64,000 nt of DNA from CAYQDR01 sp964416315 (GCA_964416315.1 CAYQDR010000006.1:8343-72342); one strand, 5' to 3'. Shown: positions 15,742-24,806, counted from the stretch's first letter. Numbers and translations: made by a program. The notes: a model not told the origin generated them from the sequence alone.

Positions 15742-16884
15742 ATGATCCGCCGGTTCTCGGTCCTTTACGTCGGCCAGATCGAGCTGGAGAACGTCGGGCG
15801 GGAGGGCACGCCCGCCGATGCGCGGCGTTACCCGAACGAGCGCGTCGTCGAGGCCTACCGCACCGTGGTCGACCTCGCCCGACTCATGGACGACCTCGGC
15901 TTCTACTGCCTCTGGACGGCCGAGCACCACTTCCAGCGGGAGGGGTACGAGGTCCTCCCGAACCTGATCCTGCTCGGGACCTACCTTGCCGCGGTCACGA
16001 AGCGCCTCAAGTTCGGTTGCGCCTTCAACATCCTCCCCATGTGGCATCCGATCCGGCTCGCCGAGGACTACGCCGTCGCCGACATCCTCACGAACGGCCG
16101 CGTCATCATGGGGATCGGCCGCGGCTACCACTCGCGCGAGGTCGAGTCCTTCGGCGCCCCGGTCCTCGACCAGCCGGCGAACCGGGAGCTGTTCGAGGAA
16201 GGGTTCGAGCTGATGACGAAGGCCTGGAACGAGGAGGCGTTCAGCCACCGCGGCAAGCACTACACGGTCCCGCCGGCGATCAAGTACCGCGCGTACGAGC
16301 TCACCGAACTGACGCTCGTCCCCCGCCCGATCCGCCGGCCCGTGGAGATCTGGCAGCCGATCGCGAGCGGCAAGAGCATCGACTTCATGGCGCGCCACGG
16401 GATCAAGGGCATGGTGACGCTGAACGGCGAGAGGGTCACCGACCAGGTCTTCCGCGCGTACCGCGACGCGTGCGCCGAGTACGGCCGCCAGCTCGAGCTG
16501 GGCCAGGACCTCATCCTCGGCCTGGGGTTCTACATGGCGGAGACCCGCGGGGCGGCGATCCGCGAGGTCGAGCCGGCCCACGACGAGCGCTACAAGTGGT
16601 TCGCCCCGTTCGGCTTCGTGCGCTACGCGGACCCCGAGGGGCGGCCGTGGGGGTCGCCGGGGGCCCCGGCACGCGCCCCGACGATCCACGAAGGGGTCGA
16701 GCAGAAGGCCTGGATGGTCGGCTCGCCCGCCGACTGCATCGCGCTCCTCCGGGAGTACGAGGCCAAGTACCCGGGCCTCGAACAGGTGATGCTCCACTGG
16801 CCCGAGGGCGTCCCCCCGCGCGAGTTCATGGACCAGCTCCGCTGGTTCGCCCGCGACGTCATGCCGGCCTTCGCCCGGAGGTAA
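15742..16884 (+). CDS. LLM-class flavin-dependent oxidoreductase
   Basis: 380 aa bacterial luciferase-like TIM barrel monooxygenase/oxidoreductase using FMN or F420. Seen: GFYCLWTAEHHF, NILPMWHPIRLAEDYA, DILTNGRVIMGIGRGYH, LVPRPIRRPVEIWQP, the typical luciferase-family order. Starts at ATG 15742 ten bases after a GGGAGG site. Monocistronic by position. Substrate unknown; this family is very abundant in the suspected phylum. Confidence 0.88.
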   Translation: MIRRFSVLYVGQIELENVGREGTPADARRYPNERVVEAYRTVVDLARLMDDLGFYCLWTAEHHFQREGYEVLPNLILLGTYLAAVTKRLKFGCAFNILPMWHPIRLAEDYAVADILTNGRVIMGIGRGYHSREVESFGAPVLDQPANRELFEEGFELMTKAWNEEAFSHRGKHYTVPPAIKYRAYELTELTLVPRPIRRPVEIWQPIASGKSIDFMARHGIKGMVTLNGERVTDQVFRAYRDACAEYGRQLELGQDLILGLGFYMAETRGAAIREVEPAHDERYKWFAPFGFVRYADPEGRPWGSPGAPARAPTIHEGVEQKAWMVGSPADCIALLREYEAKYPGLEQVMLHWPEGVPPREFMDQLRWFARDVMPAFARR

Positions 16885-16898
16885 CGCCGAGCCGACTC

Positions 16899-16928
16899 TT
16901 GACCCCTCCCGTGCGTGCCGGCTAGTCT
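16899..16928 (+). promoter_or_regulatory. Probable promoter of the cyclase pseudogene
   Basis: TTGACC (16899-16904), 18-bp spacer, TAGTCT (16923-16928); 26 bp before the ATG. Confidence 0.5.
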
Positions 16929-16954
16929 TGGCCTGGCTCGCTGGAGGACCCGCC

Positions 16955-18813
16955 ATGCAGTGTCCCCGGTGCCGCGCTCAGAACGAGGAAGGCGCCCGGT
17001 TCTGCGAAGACTGCGGAGCCCGCCTCGAACTCGCATGCCCGAGTTGCGGCGCGCCGGCCACAGCAGGCAAGAAGTTCTGTCGCTCCTGTGGCGCGTCACT
17101 GGCCACTGAGCCTGCCGGCCGCTTCACCTCCCCGCAGGCCTACACCCCGAAGCACCTCGCCGAGAAAATCCTGACGTCCAAGGGTGCCCTCGAAGGCGAG
17201 CGCAAGCAGGTCACGGTCCTCTTCGCCGACCTCAAGGGCTCGATGGAGCTCCTCGCCGACCGCGACCCCGAGGAGGCCCGGAAGCTCCTCGACCCCGTGC
17301 TCGAGCGCATGATGGACGCCGTCCACCGTTACGAGGGCACCGTCAACCAGGTCATGGGCGACGGGATCATGGCGCTCTTCGGCGCGCCGGTCGCGCACGA
17401 GGACCACGCTGTCAGGGCCTGCTATGCCGCGCTCAGGATGCAGGAGAGCGTGCGCCGGTACGGTGACGAAATCCGGCGGTCCGGCACAATTCCGGTAGAG
17501 ATCCGAGTGGGGCTGAATTCGGGAGAGGTGGTGGTGCGGTCGATCGGCAGCGACCTCCACATGGACTACACGGCCGTCGGCCAGACGACGCACCTCGCCG
17601 CCCGGATGGAGCAGATTGCGACGGCAGGCTCCGTGCTCGTCACCGGCGAGACGCTGAGGCTCAGCGAAGGCTACGTCCAGGTGAAACCGCTCGGGGCGGT
17701 GCCGGTGAAAGGGCTCGACAGTTCGATCGAGGTGTACGAGTTGGTCGGCGCTGGGTCGGCGCGATCTCGTTTGCAGGCGGCCGCCGCTCGGGGCCTCACC
17801 CGTTTCGTCGGGCGTGATCCGGAACTGGAAGTCCTTCATCAAGCCCTAGTGCCCAAGCCGTTGCCGACACGCTGGGGGATCTTGGCCTGGCTGTTTCGGC
17901 CCGTGTCTATCTCGGCGCGGCCTGCCTTGCCCTGGGTGACCATCGGCGGGCCGAGGAGTCTCTCCAGAAGGTGGCGCAGTCGCTCGAAGGCGATCGGAGT
18001 CGTGAGCGCTTCGGCCTACACGGGTTCCCCGCTGTCCTGGCTCGTTGCTATTTGGCGTGGACGCTGGCCGAAGGCGGACACTTCGACGAGGGAGTCGCCC
18101 ACGGCCAGGAAGGCGTCCGGATCGCCGAGGCAGTTGATCATCCCTACAGTCTGGCCTATGCGTGCTGGATCCTCGGGTATGTCTACGCTCTCAAGGGGGA
18201 CTTCGGCCACGCGATCCCTCTGTTTGAGCGTGGTCGCGCACTGTCCCGAGACTGGAACCTCACCGTCCTGTCGCCAGCCCTCACCCGGCTGTTGGGCTAT
18301 GCGTACGTGCTCTCCGGGCGAGTGGTGGACGGCCTCCCGCTACTGCACGAAGGGATGAGGGCCTGGGAGTCCATGGGCACGCAGTTCTTCCGAGCGCTCT
18401 CCCTCGTGCAAATGGGCGAAGGGAGCCTGCTCGCGGGCCGACTCGGGGACGCGCGCGAATTCGCCGGGGAAGCGCTGGCGCTGGCCCGCGAGCACGCTGA
18501 GCGCGGCTACGAAGCATGCGCGCTCCGCGTCCTTGGCGACATCGCCTCCCATCCGGATCCTCCCGAGGTCGAGACGGCTGAAAGCTATTACCGTCAGGCG
18601 CTTGGCCTCGCCGAAGGGCTTGGGATGCGCCCCCTCATGGCCCACTGCCACCTCGGCCTCGGCCGGCTCCACCGCAAGATTGGCAGCCGCCCGAAAGCGA
18701 GCGAGCACCTCACCACGGCGACGACGATGTACCGCGACATGGACATGGGGTTCTGGTTGGCGAAGGCCGAAGCGGCGCTCGGGGAGGTAGGCTCTGGGAG
18801 GAGCGGGGCGTGA
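16955..18813 (+). pseudogene. Adenylate/guanylate cyclase-ATPase-TPR protein with internal deletion
   Basis: The 5' part (from ATG 16955) encodes two zinc ribbons (CPRC...CEDCG, CPSC...CRSCG), then a class III cyclase domain with metal Asp residues in LFADLKGS and MGDGIMALFG and YTAVGQTTHLAARMEQ, then the first residues of an AAA-type domain (FVGRDPELEVLHQAL, ending about 17845). Intact relatives then have some 500 or more residues of ATPase. Here the sequence jumps into TPR helices in another frame (VYLGAACLALGDHRRAEESL onward, running to 18813). The original frame stops at 18358. So most of the ATPase domain is deleted and the halves are out of frame; the cyclase domain alone may still be made. 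Confidence 0.8.
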
Positions 18814-19610
18814 ACCGCCACGACGGCCCGCCAGAGGCGTCTGACAAGCCGGAGGTCCCCGAGCCGGGCTACGCCGAGCGCGTCCGGACACTCACCTACC
18901 TCGCGCGCTGGGGCGCGCTCGCGACGGTCTCGCGGAAGCACCCGGGGCACCCGTTCGGTTCGGTCATGCCGTACGCGCTCGATGGCCAGGGCCGGCCGCT
19001 CTTCCTGATCAGCAGCCTCGCCACGCACACGCAGAACCTCAAGGCGGATCCTCGGGCGAGCCTCCTCGTGACCGAGGCTGGGGAGGGCGGCGATCCCCTC
19101 GCCGTCGGGCGTGCGACGCTGATGGGCGAGGCGACCCCGGTGCCGGCGACGGAGGCCGACGAGGTCCGCGCGGCGTACCTGGCCCGCCACCCGCAGGCGG
19201 CCTACTGGGTGGAGTTCAGCGACTTCGCGTTCTACCGGATGGACCTGCGGGACATCTACTACGTCGGGGGCTTCGCCCGGATGGACTGGGTGGAGTCGGC
19301 GGCGTACGCCGCGGCGCGCCCGGATCCCCTGGCCGATGCGGCCGCCGGCATCCTCGAGCACGTGAACCGCGACCACGCCGACGCGCTCGTGACGCTCGCA
19401 CGCGCCCTGGCCCACGTCGAGGCGGACGCCGCGACGATGGTCGCGGTGGACCGCCTCGGCTTCAAGCTCCGCCTCCGGAGCGGGCCGCGTCTCTCGAGCG
19501 CCCGCCTCCCCTTCCCGCGCGAAGTGCGGAGCGCGGAGGAGTGCCGCGCCGCCCTAATCGAGATGCTCCGGGGCGCGCGAACCCGACTCTCACCCCGACC
19601 CTCTCCCTAG
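18810..19610 (+). CDS. HugZ-like / pyridoxamine 5'-phosphate oxidase-fold protein with DUF2470
   Basis: 266 aa. N-terminal split-barrel flavin-binding domain (LARWGALATVSRKHPGHPFG, then LFLISSLATHTQNL) and C-terminal DUF2470 domain (NRDHADALVTLARAL; LGFKLRLRSG). This architecture is that of HugZ-type heme-degrading or heme-binding proteins. GTG 18810 overlaps the stop of the TPR remnant as GTGA, a coupling arrangement. The last codons run into a palindromic hairpin shared with the convergent kinase gene. Catalytic activity on heme is inferred from family only. Confidence 0.82.
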   Translation: MNRHDGPPEASDKPEVPEPGYAERVRTLTYLARWGALATVSRKHPGHPFGSVMPYALDGQGRPLFLISSLATHTQNLKADPRASLLVTEAGEGGDPLAVGRATLMGEATPVPATEADEVRAAYLARHPQAAYWVEFSDFAFYRMDLRDIYYVGGFARMDWVESAAYAAARPDPLADAAAGILEHVNRDHADALVTLARALAHVEADAATMVAVDRLGFKLRLRSGPRLSSARLPFPREVRSAEECRAALIEMLRGARTRLSPRPSP

Positions 19611-19621
19611 AAGGGAGAGGG
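19599..19621. terminator. Palindromic hairpin between convergent genes
   Basis: CCCTCTCCCT (19599-19608), loop AGA, AGGGAGAGGG (19612-19621). The stop codons of both convergent genes (TAG at 19608-19610 plus strand and 19607-19609 minus strand) are in the loop. The preceding CTCACCCCGACCCTCTCCCT also occurs at 33364-33383. Probably a bidirectional 3'-end signal; no long T-run. Confidence 0.65.
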
Positions 19622-20476
19622 AGACCTGGTCAGCGCGCGCCAGCGCTCGAGCAGCCGCTCGCGCGTCGGAACCCCCGCGATCCCCTCGCCCTCCACCGTG
19701 AGCGCGCCCGCCACGGCCGCGAAGGCGGCCGCGTCCCAGGGGTCGCCGGTCGCGTTGTAGCGGATCAGGAAGGCCGCCGCGAAGACGTCGCCCGCCCCCG
19801 TCGGCTCCACCTCGACCGCCGGGGCCGGCGCGACCCGGTGGCGCTCGCCGTTGACGAAGAGCATCGCGCCCTTCTCGGCGAACGTGAGCGCGCCGAGGGG
19901 CACGTGCTGGTAGAGCTCGAGCGCCTCGCCCGCCCACCCGGCGACGTCGTCGCTCGACAGGAACAGGGCTTGGATCCGCCGGAGGACGGGCTCGGGGTCC
20001 GGCCAGGGCCGCATGGTCACCGTCCCCACCCGGTCCCACACGCGGCACCAGCCCTGGGCGCCGGCCCCGACGGCGGCGTCGGGGAAGGCCCCCGCGAGCT
20101 GCGGCGAGACCTCGTCGGCGACGGGCGCGAGATACGCGAGCCCCGCCTCGGCGAAGTGGGGCGGCAGGGCGGCCGGCCCGAGCGGCGTCGCGCGCGCCCG
20201 CAGCGTGAGCCGCCGCCCGCGTGGCGTGTAGTCGAGGGCGAAGCGCGTCGTCGCCTCCGCGGGCAGCGCGACGACCTCGATCCCGGGGGGAAGCACTTCC
20301 AGGGGGAAGTCGGGCCCGTGGCTCGTCAGGAGGCCGACCCGCAACCCCTGGCGGTGGGCCAGGAGCCCGGCGTAGAGAACCGAGCCCCCCGGGCGGAGGC
20401 CCCCCGCCAGCTCGTCCACGGTGAGGTGACCGACGGCGACGAAGTCCGGCGGCTCGCCCGACGCGCTCGGTGGCAC
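19607..20476 (-). CDS. PfkB-family carbohydrate kinase
   Basis: 289 aa ribokinase-fold sugar kinase. Seen: N-terminal GHLTVDELAGG, and the C-terminal signature PTGAGDVFAAAFLIRY holding the anion hole and catalytic Asp. GTG start at 20476, one base before the stop of the TIM-barrel gene, so the two are co-transcribed. Being opposite iolD-iolE, it might act as the 2-deoxy-5-keto-gluconate kinase of inositol breakdown, but it is not a clear IolC and could act on another sugar or nucleoside. Confidence 0.82.
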   Translation of the reverse strand: MPPSASGEPPDFVAVGHLTVDELAGGLRPGGSVLYAGLLAHRQGLRVGLLTSHGPDFPLEVLPPGIEVVALPAEATTRFALDYTPRGRRLTLRARATPLGPAALPPHFAEAGLAYLAPVADEVSPQLAGAFPDAAVGAGAQGWCRVWDRVGTVTMRPWPDPEPVLRRIQALFLSSDDVAGWAGEALELYQHVPLGALTFAEKGAMLFVNGERHRVAPAPAVEVEPTGAGDVFAAAFLIRYNATGDPWDAAAFAAVAGALTVEGEGIAGVPTRERLLERWRALTRSPSPF

Positions 20477-20477
20477 G

Positions 20478-21248
20478 TCAGGCGGCCTCGACGAGCCGGC
20501 GGAGGTACGTGAGGGCCCGGGGGATCCCCGTGGCCTCGGCCTCGGCCGCCTCGTACTCGAACGTGACCCAGCGGTCGTACCCCCGCGCTCGCAGCGATGC
20601 CAGGAGCCTCGGGTAGTCCATCGTCGGCTCCGACCCGTCGGGCGCCACCTGCCAGAACTTCGCGTGGACGTGGACGGCGTGGGGGGCGGTCCGCTCGACC
20701 GAGCGCCAGCCGTCGGGGTAGTTTCCGGTGTCGAGCAACGGCCGCAGTGCGGGCGAGCCGACCTCCTCGACGATGCGGAGGTGTTCGGCCGAGGACGGCG
20801 TGAACCCCGCCTCGTTCTCGAGGACCAGCGCGACCCCGGTCTCGGCGGCGTACGCGGCGGACTCCCGGAGCGCGGCGATCATCGCCGGCCAGCGCTCGCC
20901 GGGGGAGCCCTCGGGATGGCCGGCGAAGACGCGCACCTGCGGCGCGCCGACGTCGGCGGCGACCTCGATCCACTGCTTGACCTTCACCATCTCGCTCTGC
21001 CGCCAGGTGCTCTCGGCGCGGCCGAAGTCGTTGTGGACGCCGATGCCGATCAGCGCGAGGTTGAGATCCTGCGCCGTCCGCCGGAGGCGCTGGAGGTAGG
21101 CGGGCCGGGTCTCCCGGAAGTGGATGTCCTGGAGCTCCGCCCCCTTCACCTTCAAGTCGCGGGCGCAGTGCCGGAGGAACCGGAACTGATCCATCTGGCC
21201 CGCGTCGAACAGCCGGTTGAAGCAGCCGCAGATGCACCCGAGCTTCAT
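20478..21248 (-). CDS. Sugar phosphate isomerase/epimerase (AP endonuclease 2-type TIM barrel)
   Basis: 256 aa. Seen: barrel strands with metal-type ligands LVLENEAGF, LLDTGNYPDGW, HVHAKFW and VTFEYEA, as in xylose-isomerase-like TIM barrels (IolE/IolI/IolH relatives). The open frame begins at 21440, but MKLGCICGCFNRLF at ATG 21248, after AAAGGA, is the sensible start. Divergent from iolD, consistent with an inosose or keto-inositol isomerase role, which remains inference. Confidence 0.8.
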   Translation of the reverse strand: MKLGCICGCFNRLFDAGQMDQFRFLRHCARDLKVKGAELQDIHFRETRPAYLQRLRRTAQDLNLALIGIGVHNDFGRAESTWRQSEMVKVKQWIEVAADVGAPQVRVFAGHPEGSPGERWPAMIAALRESAAYAAETGVALVLENEAGFTPSSAEHLRIVEEVGSPALRPLLDTGNYPDGWRSVERTAPHAVHVHAKFWQVAPDGSEPTMDYPRLLASLRARGYDRWVTFEYEAAEAEATGIPRALTYLRRLVEAA

Positions 21249-21344
21249 CGAGCGAGTCCTTTCGGGGGCTCGAGGCCCCGGAGCGCGCCCAGCACCTCGG
21301 CGTGCAGGCACGGGTTGGCGCTGCACACCAGACTGTGCAGCGCA

Positions 21345-21373
21345 TTGAGCTTCGCGACATCGCGCACTATAGT
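21345..21373 (+). promoter_or_regulatory. iolD promoter
   Basis: TTGAGC (21345-21350), 17-bp spacer, TATAGT (21368-21373); about 45 bp before the iolD ATG. Confidence 0.7.
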
Positions 21374-21417
21374 ATCCGCACACGCGCGGTCGCGCACCCA
21401 CCCGGGGGAGGTCCGAG

Positions 21418-23259
21418 ATGGCAACGGTCCGGCGCACCACGGCCCAGGCCCTCGTCAGGTACCTTTGCGCCCAGCGGAGCGAGGTGGACGGCGTCGAAGT
21501 GCCGCTCTTCGCGGGCGTGTGGGCGATCTTCGGCCACGGGAACGTCGCCGGGCTCGGGGAGGCCCTCTACCAGGCGCGCGCCGAGCTCCCGACCCTGCGG
21601 GCCCACAACGAGCAGGCCATGGCCCATGCCGCCATCGCGTTCGCGAAGGCATCGGGCCGCCGCCGCGTCATGGCGTGCACGACCTCGATCGGCCCCGGCG
21701 CGACGAACATGGTCACGGCGGCGGCGGTCGCGCACGTCAACCGCCTGCCGGTCCTGCTCCTGCCTGGCGACGTCTTCGCCACCCGGGGTCCGGACCCGGT
21801 CCTCCAGCAGATCGAGGACTCCGGCGACCCGACGATCACGGCGAACGACTGCTTCCGGCCGGTCTCCCGCTACTGGGACCGGATCACCCGACCGGAGCAG
21901 CTCCTCGCGTCGCTCCCGGCCGCGGTGGACGTCCTCATGGACCCGGTCCGCTGCGGGCCCGTGGCGCTCGCGCTGCCGCAGGACGTCCAGGCCGAGGCGT
22001 GGGACTACCCCGAGACCTTCTTCCGGCCGCGGGTCCACCGGCTCCGGCGCCCCGGGCCCGACCCGGCCCAACTCCAGGCGGCGGCCGAGCGGCTCGGGCG
22101 GGCCCAGAAGCCGCTCGTCGTCGTGGGCGGTGGCGTCCACTACTCGCTCGCGTGGGAGGCGCTCCGCGACTTCGCCGAGCGCCACGCCCTCCCCGTCGCC
22201 GAGACGCAGGCCGGCAAGGGCGCGCTGCCCTGGAACCATCCCTCCAACGTCGGGTCGATCGGGGTCACCGGCTCCAGCGCGGCCAACGCGCTCGCCGCCG
22301 AGGCCGACGTCGTCCTCGCCGTGGGGACGCGGCTCGGCGACTTCACGACCGGCTCGCGCGCGCTCTTCCAGCGCCCCGACCTCACGCTGATCGGGCTGAA
22401 CGTCGGCCCGCATGACGCCGGTAAGCACGGCGGGCTCCCGCTGGTCGCCGACGCCCGCCGCGGGCTCGCCGACCTCTCCGCGGCGCTCGGCACCTGGCGC
22501 ACGCCCGAGGCGTGGGGAGCGAAGGCGCGCGGGCTCATGGCCGAATGGACCCGGGCGGTGGACGCGGCGACGGCGCCCGGCCACGCGATCCCGCCCACCG
22601 AAGGCCAGGTCATCGGCGCCGTGAACCGCGCGGCCGGCCCGCGCGACGTCGTCGTCTGCGCGGCCGGGGGCTTGCCCGGCGAGCTCCACAAGCTCTGGCG
22701 GACGACGGACCCGCGGGGCTACCACCTCGAGTACGGCTACTCCTGCATGGGCTACGAAATCGCGGGGGGCCTCGGGGTGAAGCTGGCGCTCCCGGACCGC
22801 GAGGTCTTCGTCATGGCCGGGGACGGCAGCTACCTCATGCTCAACTCCGAGATCGCGACTTCGGTGGCGATGGGAAAGAAGCTCGTGATCGTCGTCCTCG
22901 ACAACCACGGCTTCGGCTGCATCAACCGCCTCCAGCAGGCGTGTGGTGGGGCGCCGTTCAACAACCTCCTCGGGGAGGGTGGCCCCCCGCCGGTCATCGA
23001 CTTCGCGGCCCACGCGCGGAGCCTCGGCGCCCTGGCCGAGCAGGTCAAGTCGATCGCCGACCTCGAGGGGGCGCTCGTCCGCGCCAAGGCGGCCGACCGC
23101 ACCGCGGTGGTCGTCATCGAGACCGACCCGACGGCCACGACCGTGGCGGGCGGCGCCTGGTGGGACGTCCCGGTACCGGAGGTCTCGCCGCGCGCCGAGG
23201 TGCGGAGCGCCCACGAGCGCTACGTCGCCGCCCGACGGCGGCAGCGCTTCCGGGGCTGA
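21418..23259 (+). CDS. iolD: 3D-(3,5/4)-trihydroxycyclohexane-1,2-dione hydrolase
   Basis: 613 aa ThDP enzyme opening the ring of the inosose-derived dione to 5-deoxy-glucuronate in myo-inositol catabolism. Seen: the IolD-typical start RRTTAQALVRYLCAQ, FGHGNVAGLGEALY, the ThDP-activating Glu in LRAHNEQAMAHAAIAF, and the ThDP/Mg motif AGDGSYLMLNSEIA with NHGFGCINRL. ATG 21418 after GGGGGAGG. The last 12 codons are duplicated 197 bp downstream. Forms a unit with iolE, which supplies its substrate. Confidence 0.92.
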   Translation: MATVRRTTAQALVRYLCAQRSEVDGVEVPLFAGVWAIFGHGNVAGLGEALYQARAELPTLRAHNEQAMAHAAIAFAKASGRRRVMACTTSIGPGATNMVTAAAVAHVNRLPVLLLPGDVFATRGPDPVLQQIEDSGDPTITANDCFRPVSRYWDRITRPEQLLASLPAAVDVLMDPVRCGPVALALPQDVQAEAWDYPETFFRPRVHRLRRPGPDPAQLQAAAERLGRAQKPLVVVGGGVHYSLAWEALRDFAERHALPVAETQAGKGALPWNHPSNVGSIGVTGSSAANALAAEADVVLAVGTRLGDFTTGSRALFQRPDLTLIGLNVGPHDAGKHGGLPLVADARRGLADLSAALGTWRTPEAWGAKARGLMAEWTRAVDAATAPGHAIPPTEGQVIGAVNRAAGPRDVVVCAAGGLPGELHKLWRTTDPRGYHLEYGYSCMGYEIAGGLGVKLALPDREVFVMAGDGSYLMLNSEIATSVAMGKKLVIVVLDNHGFGCINRLQQACGGAPFNNLLGEGGPPPVIDFAAHARSLGALAEQVKSIADLEGALVRAKAADRTAVVVIETDPTATTVAGGAWWDVPVPEVSPRAEVRSAHERYVAARRRQRFRG

Positions 23260-23457
23260 GGCTGATGGCGACGGCACCGCGGCCCGTTCGACCTGAGTCC
23301 ACGCCGCAACCCTTTCGCCCGTCCGCGCGCTCCTGGCCGAAGCGCTCCGAGCGCGGGCTTCGCCCGCGCGACTCTGGGGGGAGGCTTCGGAGGGGGGCGA
23401 TGCCCCCCTCCGATGGTTACGTCGCGGCGCGACGGCGGCAGCGCTTCCGGGGCTGAG
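23221..23457 (+). repeat. 40-bp direct repeat of the iolD 3' end flanking repeat copy C
   Basis: 23221-23260 (the end of iolD through its stop) and 23418-23457 (just before iolE) match at 38 of 40 positions. Between them lie 157 bp that include family-1 repeat copy C. Looks like an insertion or duplication event that separated iolD from iolE. Confidence 0.85.
23335..23412 (-). repeat. Two-hairpin intergenic repeat, family 1, copy C
   Basis: On the minus strand: hairpin 1 stem 23402-23412/23388-23398 (CGGAGGGGGGC, loop ATC), then CCTCCCCCC, hairpin 2 GCGCGGGC-GAA-GCCCGCGC (23351-23369) and CTCGGAGCG. Orientation is opposite to the surrounding iol genes, unlike copies A, B and D, where it follows a stop codon in gene sense. 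Confidence 0.75.
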
Positions 23458-23460
23458 CCG

Positions 23461-24348
23461 GTGGCCGTCCGCCTCGGGGTCAATCCGATCGGCTGGACGA
23501 ACGACGACCTGCCGGAGCTCGGCGACGAGACGTCGCTCGAGGTCTGCCTCGCCGAGGCGCGGGAAGCCGGCTACGGCGGGATCGAGCTCGGCCGGAAGTT
23601 CCCCCGGCGCGCCGCCGAGCTCCGTCCGATCCTGGCCCGTCACGGCCTCGTCCTGGTCTCCGGCTGGTACGGCGCCGAGCTCCGGACCCGGGCCGTGAAG
23701 GAAGAGCTCCGGGCCGTCGAAGACCACTTCGCGCTCCTCGTCGAGATGGGCTGCCGCGTGATGGTGTTCGCCGAGGTGTCGGGCGCCGTCCACGGCCGAC
23801 GGGACACGCCGCTCTCCCGACGCCCGCGCCTCGCCGAGGGCGAGTGGGAGCGCTTCGGAGAGGCCCTGACCGAGGTAGCCGAGCACCTCCAGGGACGCGG
23901 GCTGCGGATGGCCTACCACCACCACATGGGCACGGTGATCGAGACCGAGGCGGAGATCGACCGGCTGATGGCGGTCACGGGGGAGGGGGTCGGGCTCCTC
24001 CTCGACACGGGCCACCTGACGCATGCGGGCGGGGACGTGCTCGGCCTCGCCCGACGCCACGGCCGCCGCCTGGTCCACGTCCACTGCAAGGACGTGCGGC
24101 CGGCCGTCTTGGCCGAGGCGCGGCGGCGCGACCGGAGCTTCCTCGACGCCGTCGTCGCCGGCGTCTTCACCGTGCCGGGGGACGGCTGCGTGGACTACGG
24201 GTCGCTGACGCGGGCCCTCAGGGAGGTCGGGTACTCGGGGTGGCTCGTGGTCGAGGCCGAGCAGGACCCGGCCGTCGCCCACCCCCTGACCTACGCGAGG
24301 CTCGGCTTCGCCAACCTCTCGCGCGCCGTCGCCGCCGCCGGCCTCTGA
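23461..24348 (+). CDS. iolE: Inosose dehydratase
   Basis: 295 aa TIM barrel that dehydrates scyllo-inosose (2-keto-myo-inositol) to the trihydroxycyclohexane-dione used by IolD. Seen: the IolE start VRLGVNPIGWTNDDLPELG, EAREAGYGGIELGRKFP, then metal-site segments AYHHHMGTVIET, LLLDTGHLTHAG, HVHCKDV and WLVVEAEQDP. GTG start at 23461, four bases after the second copy of the 40-bp repeat. Probably still in one transcript with iolD. Confidence 0.92.
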   Translation: MAVRLGVNPIGWTNDDLPELGDETSLEVCLAEAREAGYGGIELGRKFPRRAAELRPILARHGLVLVSGWYGAELRTRAVKEELRAVEDHFALLVEMGCRVMVFAEVSGAVHGRRDTPLSRRPRLAEGEWERFGEALTEVAEHLQGRGLRMAYHHHMGTVIETEAEIDRLMAVTGEGVGLLLDTGHLTHAGGDVLGLARRHGRRLVHVHCKDVRPAVLAEARRRDRSFLDAVVAGVFTVPGDGCVDYGSLTRALREVGYSGWLVVEAEQDPAVAHPLTYARLGFANLSRAVAAAGL

Positions 24349-24379
24349 TCCGCCGCCGGGCGCCTCGTCCCGCCCCGGG

Positions 24380-24509
24380 TCACTACATCTCCGCCAGGGT
24401 CGGGGGCGCGGTCCAGCCCGAAGATGGTGAGGCGCGATCGAGCCGGCCGGCAGTGCCGGACGAACGCCTCACCGAGCGAGTGCCGCGCCACCCCGGTCAG
24501 GAGCACCAA
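24380..24509 (-). pseudogene. Possible fragment of an NAD-dependent epimerase/SDR gene
   Basis: A short minus-strand stretch reads VLLTGVARHSLGEAFVRHC and then LTIFGLDRAP, resembling the first strand-turn-helix of an NAD-binding Rossmann protein, and ends without the rest of a domain. Probably a gene stub next to the toxin-antitoxin pair; weak evidence. Nothing else is evident in 24349-24533. Confidence 0.3.
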
Positions 24510-24533
24510 GAGGTTGCGCTCCTACGCCGCAGG

Positions 24534-24806
24534 TCAGTCGAGTCCAGGTCGCCCCTTCCGGTAGACGTCGCGCCGGTGGCCGATGCGAAGGACGAGATAT
24601 CCCTCGTCCGTCCGCACGTAGATGACCCGATAGTCCCCAACGCGAAGGCGGTACAACCCCGCGAACTCTCCCGCAAGGGCCTGCCCTTGATGGCCCTCGG
24701 CGGCAAGCGCGTTCTCCACCCCCTGGAGAACGCGCAACGCAGTGGCTCTGCCGAGCCTTCGAAGGTCCTTCGCGACGGAGGCCTTGTACTCAATCCTCGC
24801 GGCCAA
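24534..24806 (-). CDS. RelE/ParE-family toxin
   Basis: 90 aa. Seen: RIEYKASVAKDLRRLG (N-terminal strand-helix), GLYRLRVGDYRVIYV and VLRIGHRRDVYRK, the usual RelE-like core with basic residues and the C-terminal Arg/Tyr cluster used for ribosome-dependent mRNA cleavage. Overlaps the antitoxin gene by 17 bp, antitoxin first, the standard order. Probably a ribosome-dependent mRNA interferase held inactive by the partner. Confidence 0.85.
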   Translation of the reverse strand: MAARIEYKASVAKDLRRLGRATALRVLQGVENALAAEGHQGQALAGEFAGLYRLRVGDYRVIYVRTDEGYLVLRIGHRRDVYRKGRPGLD

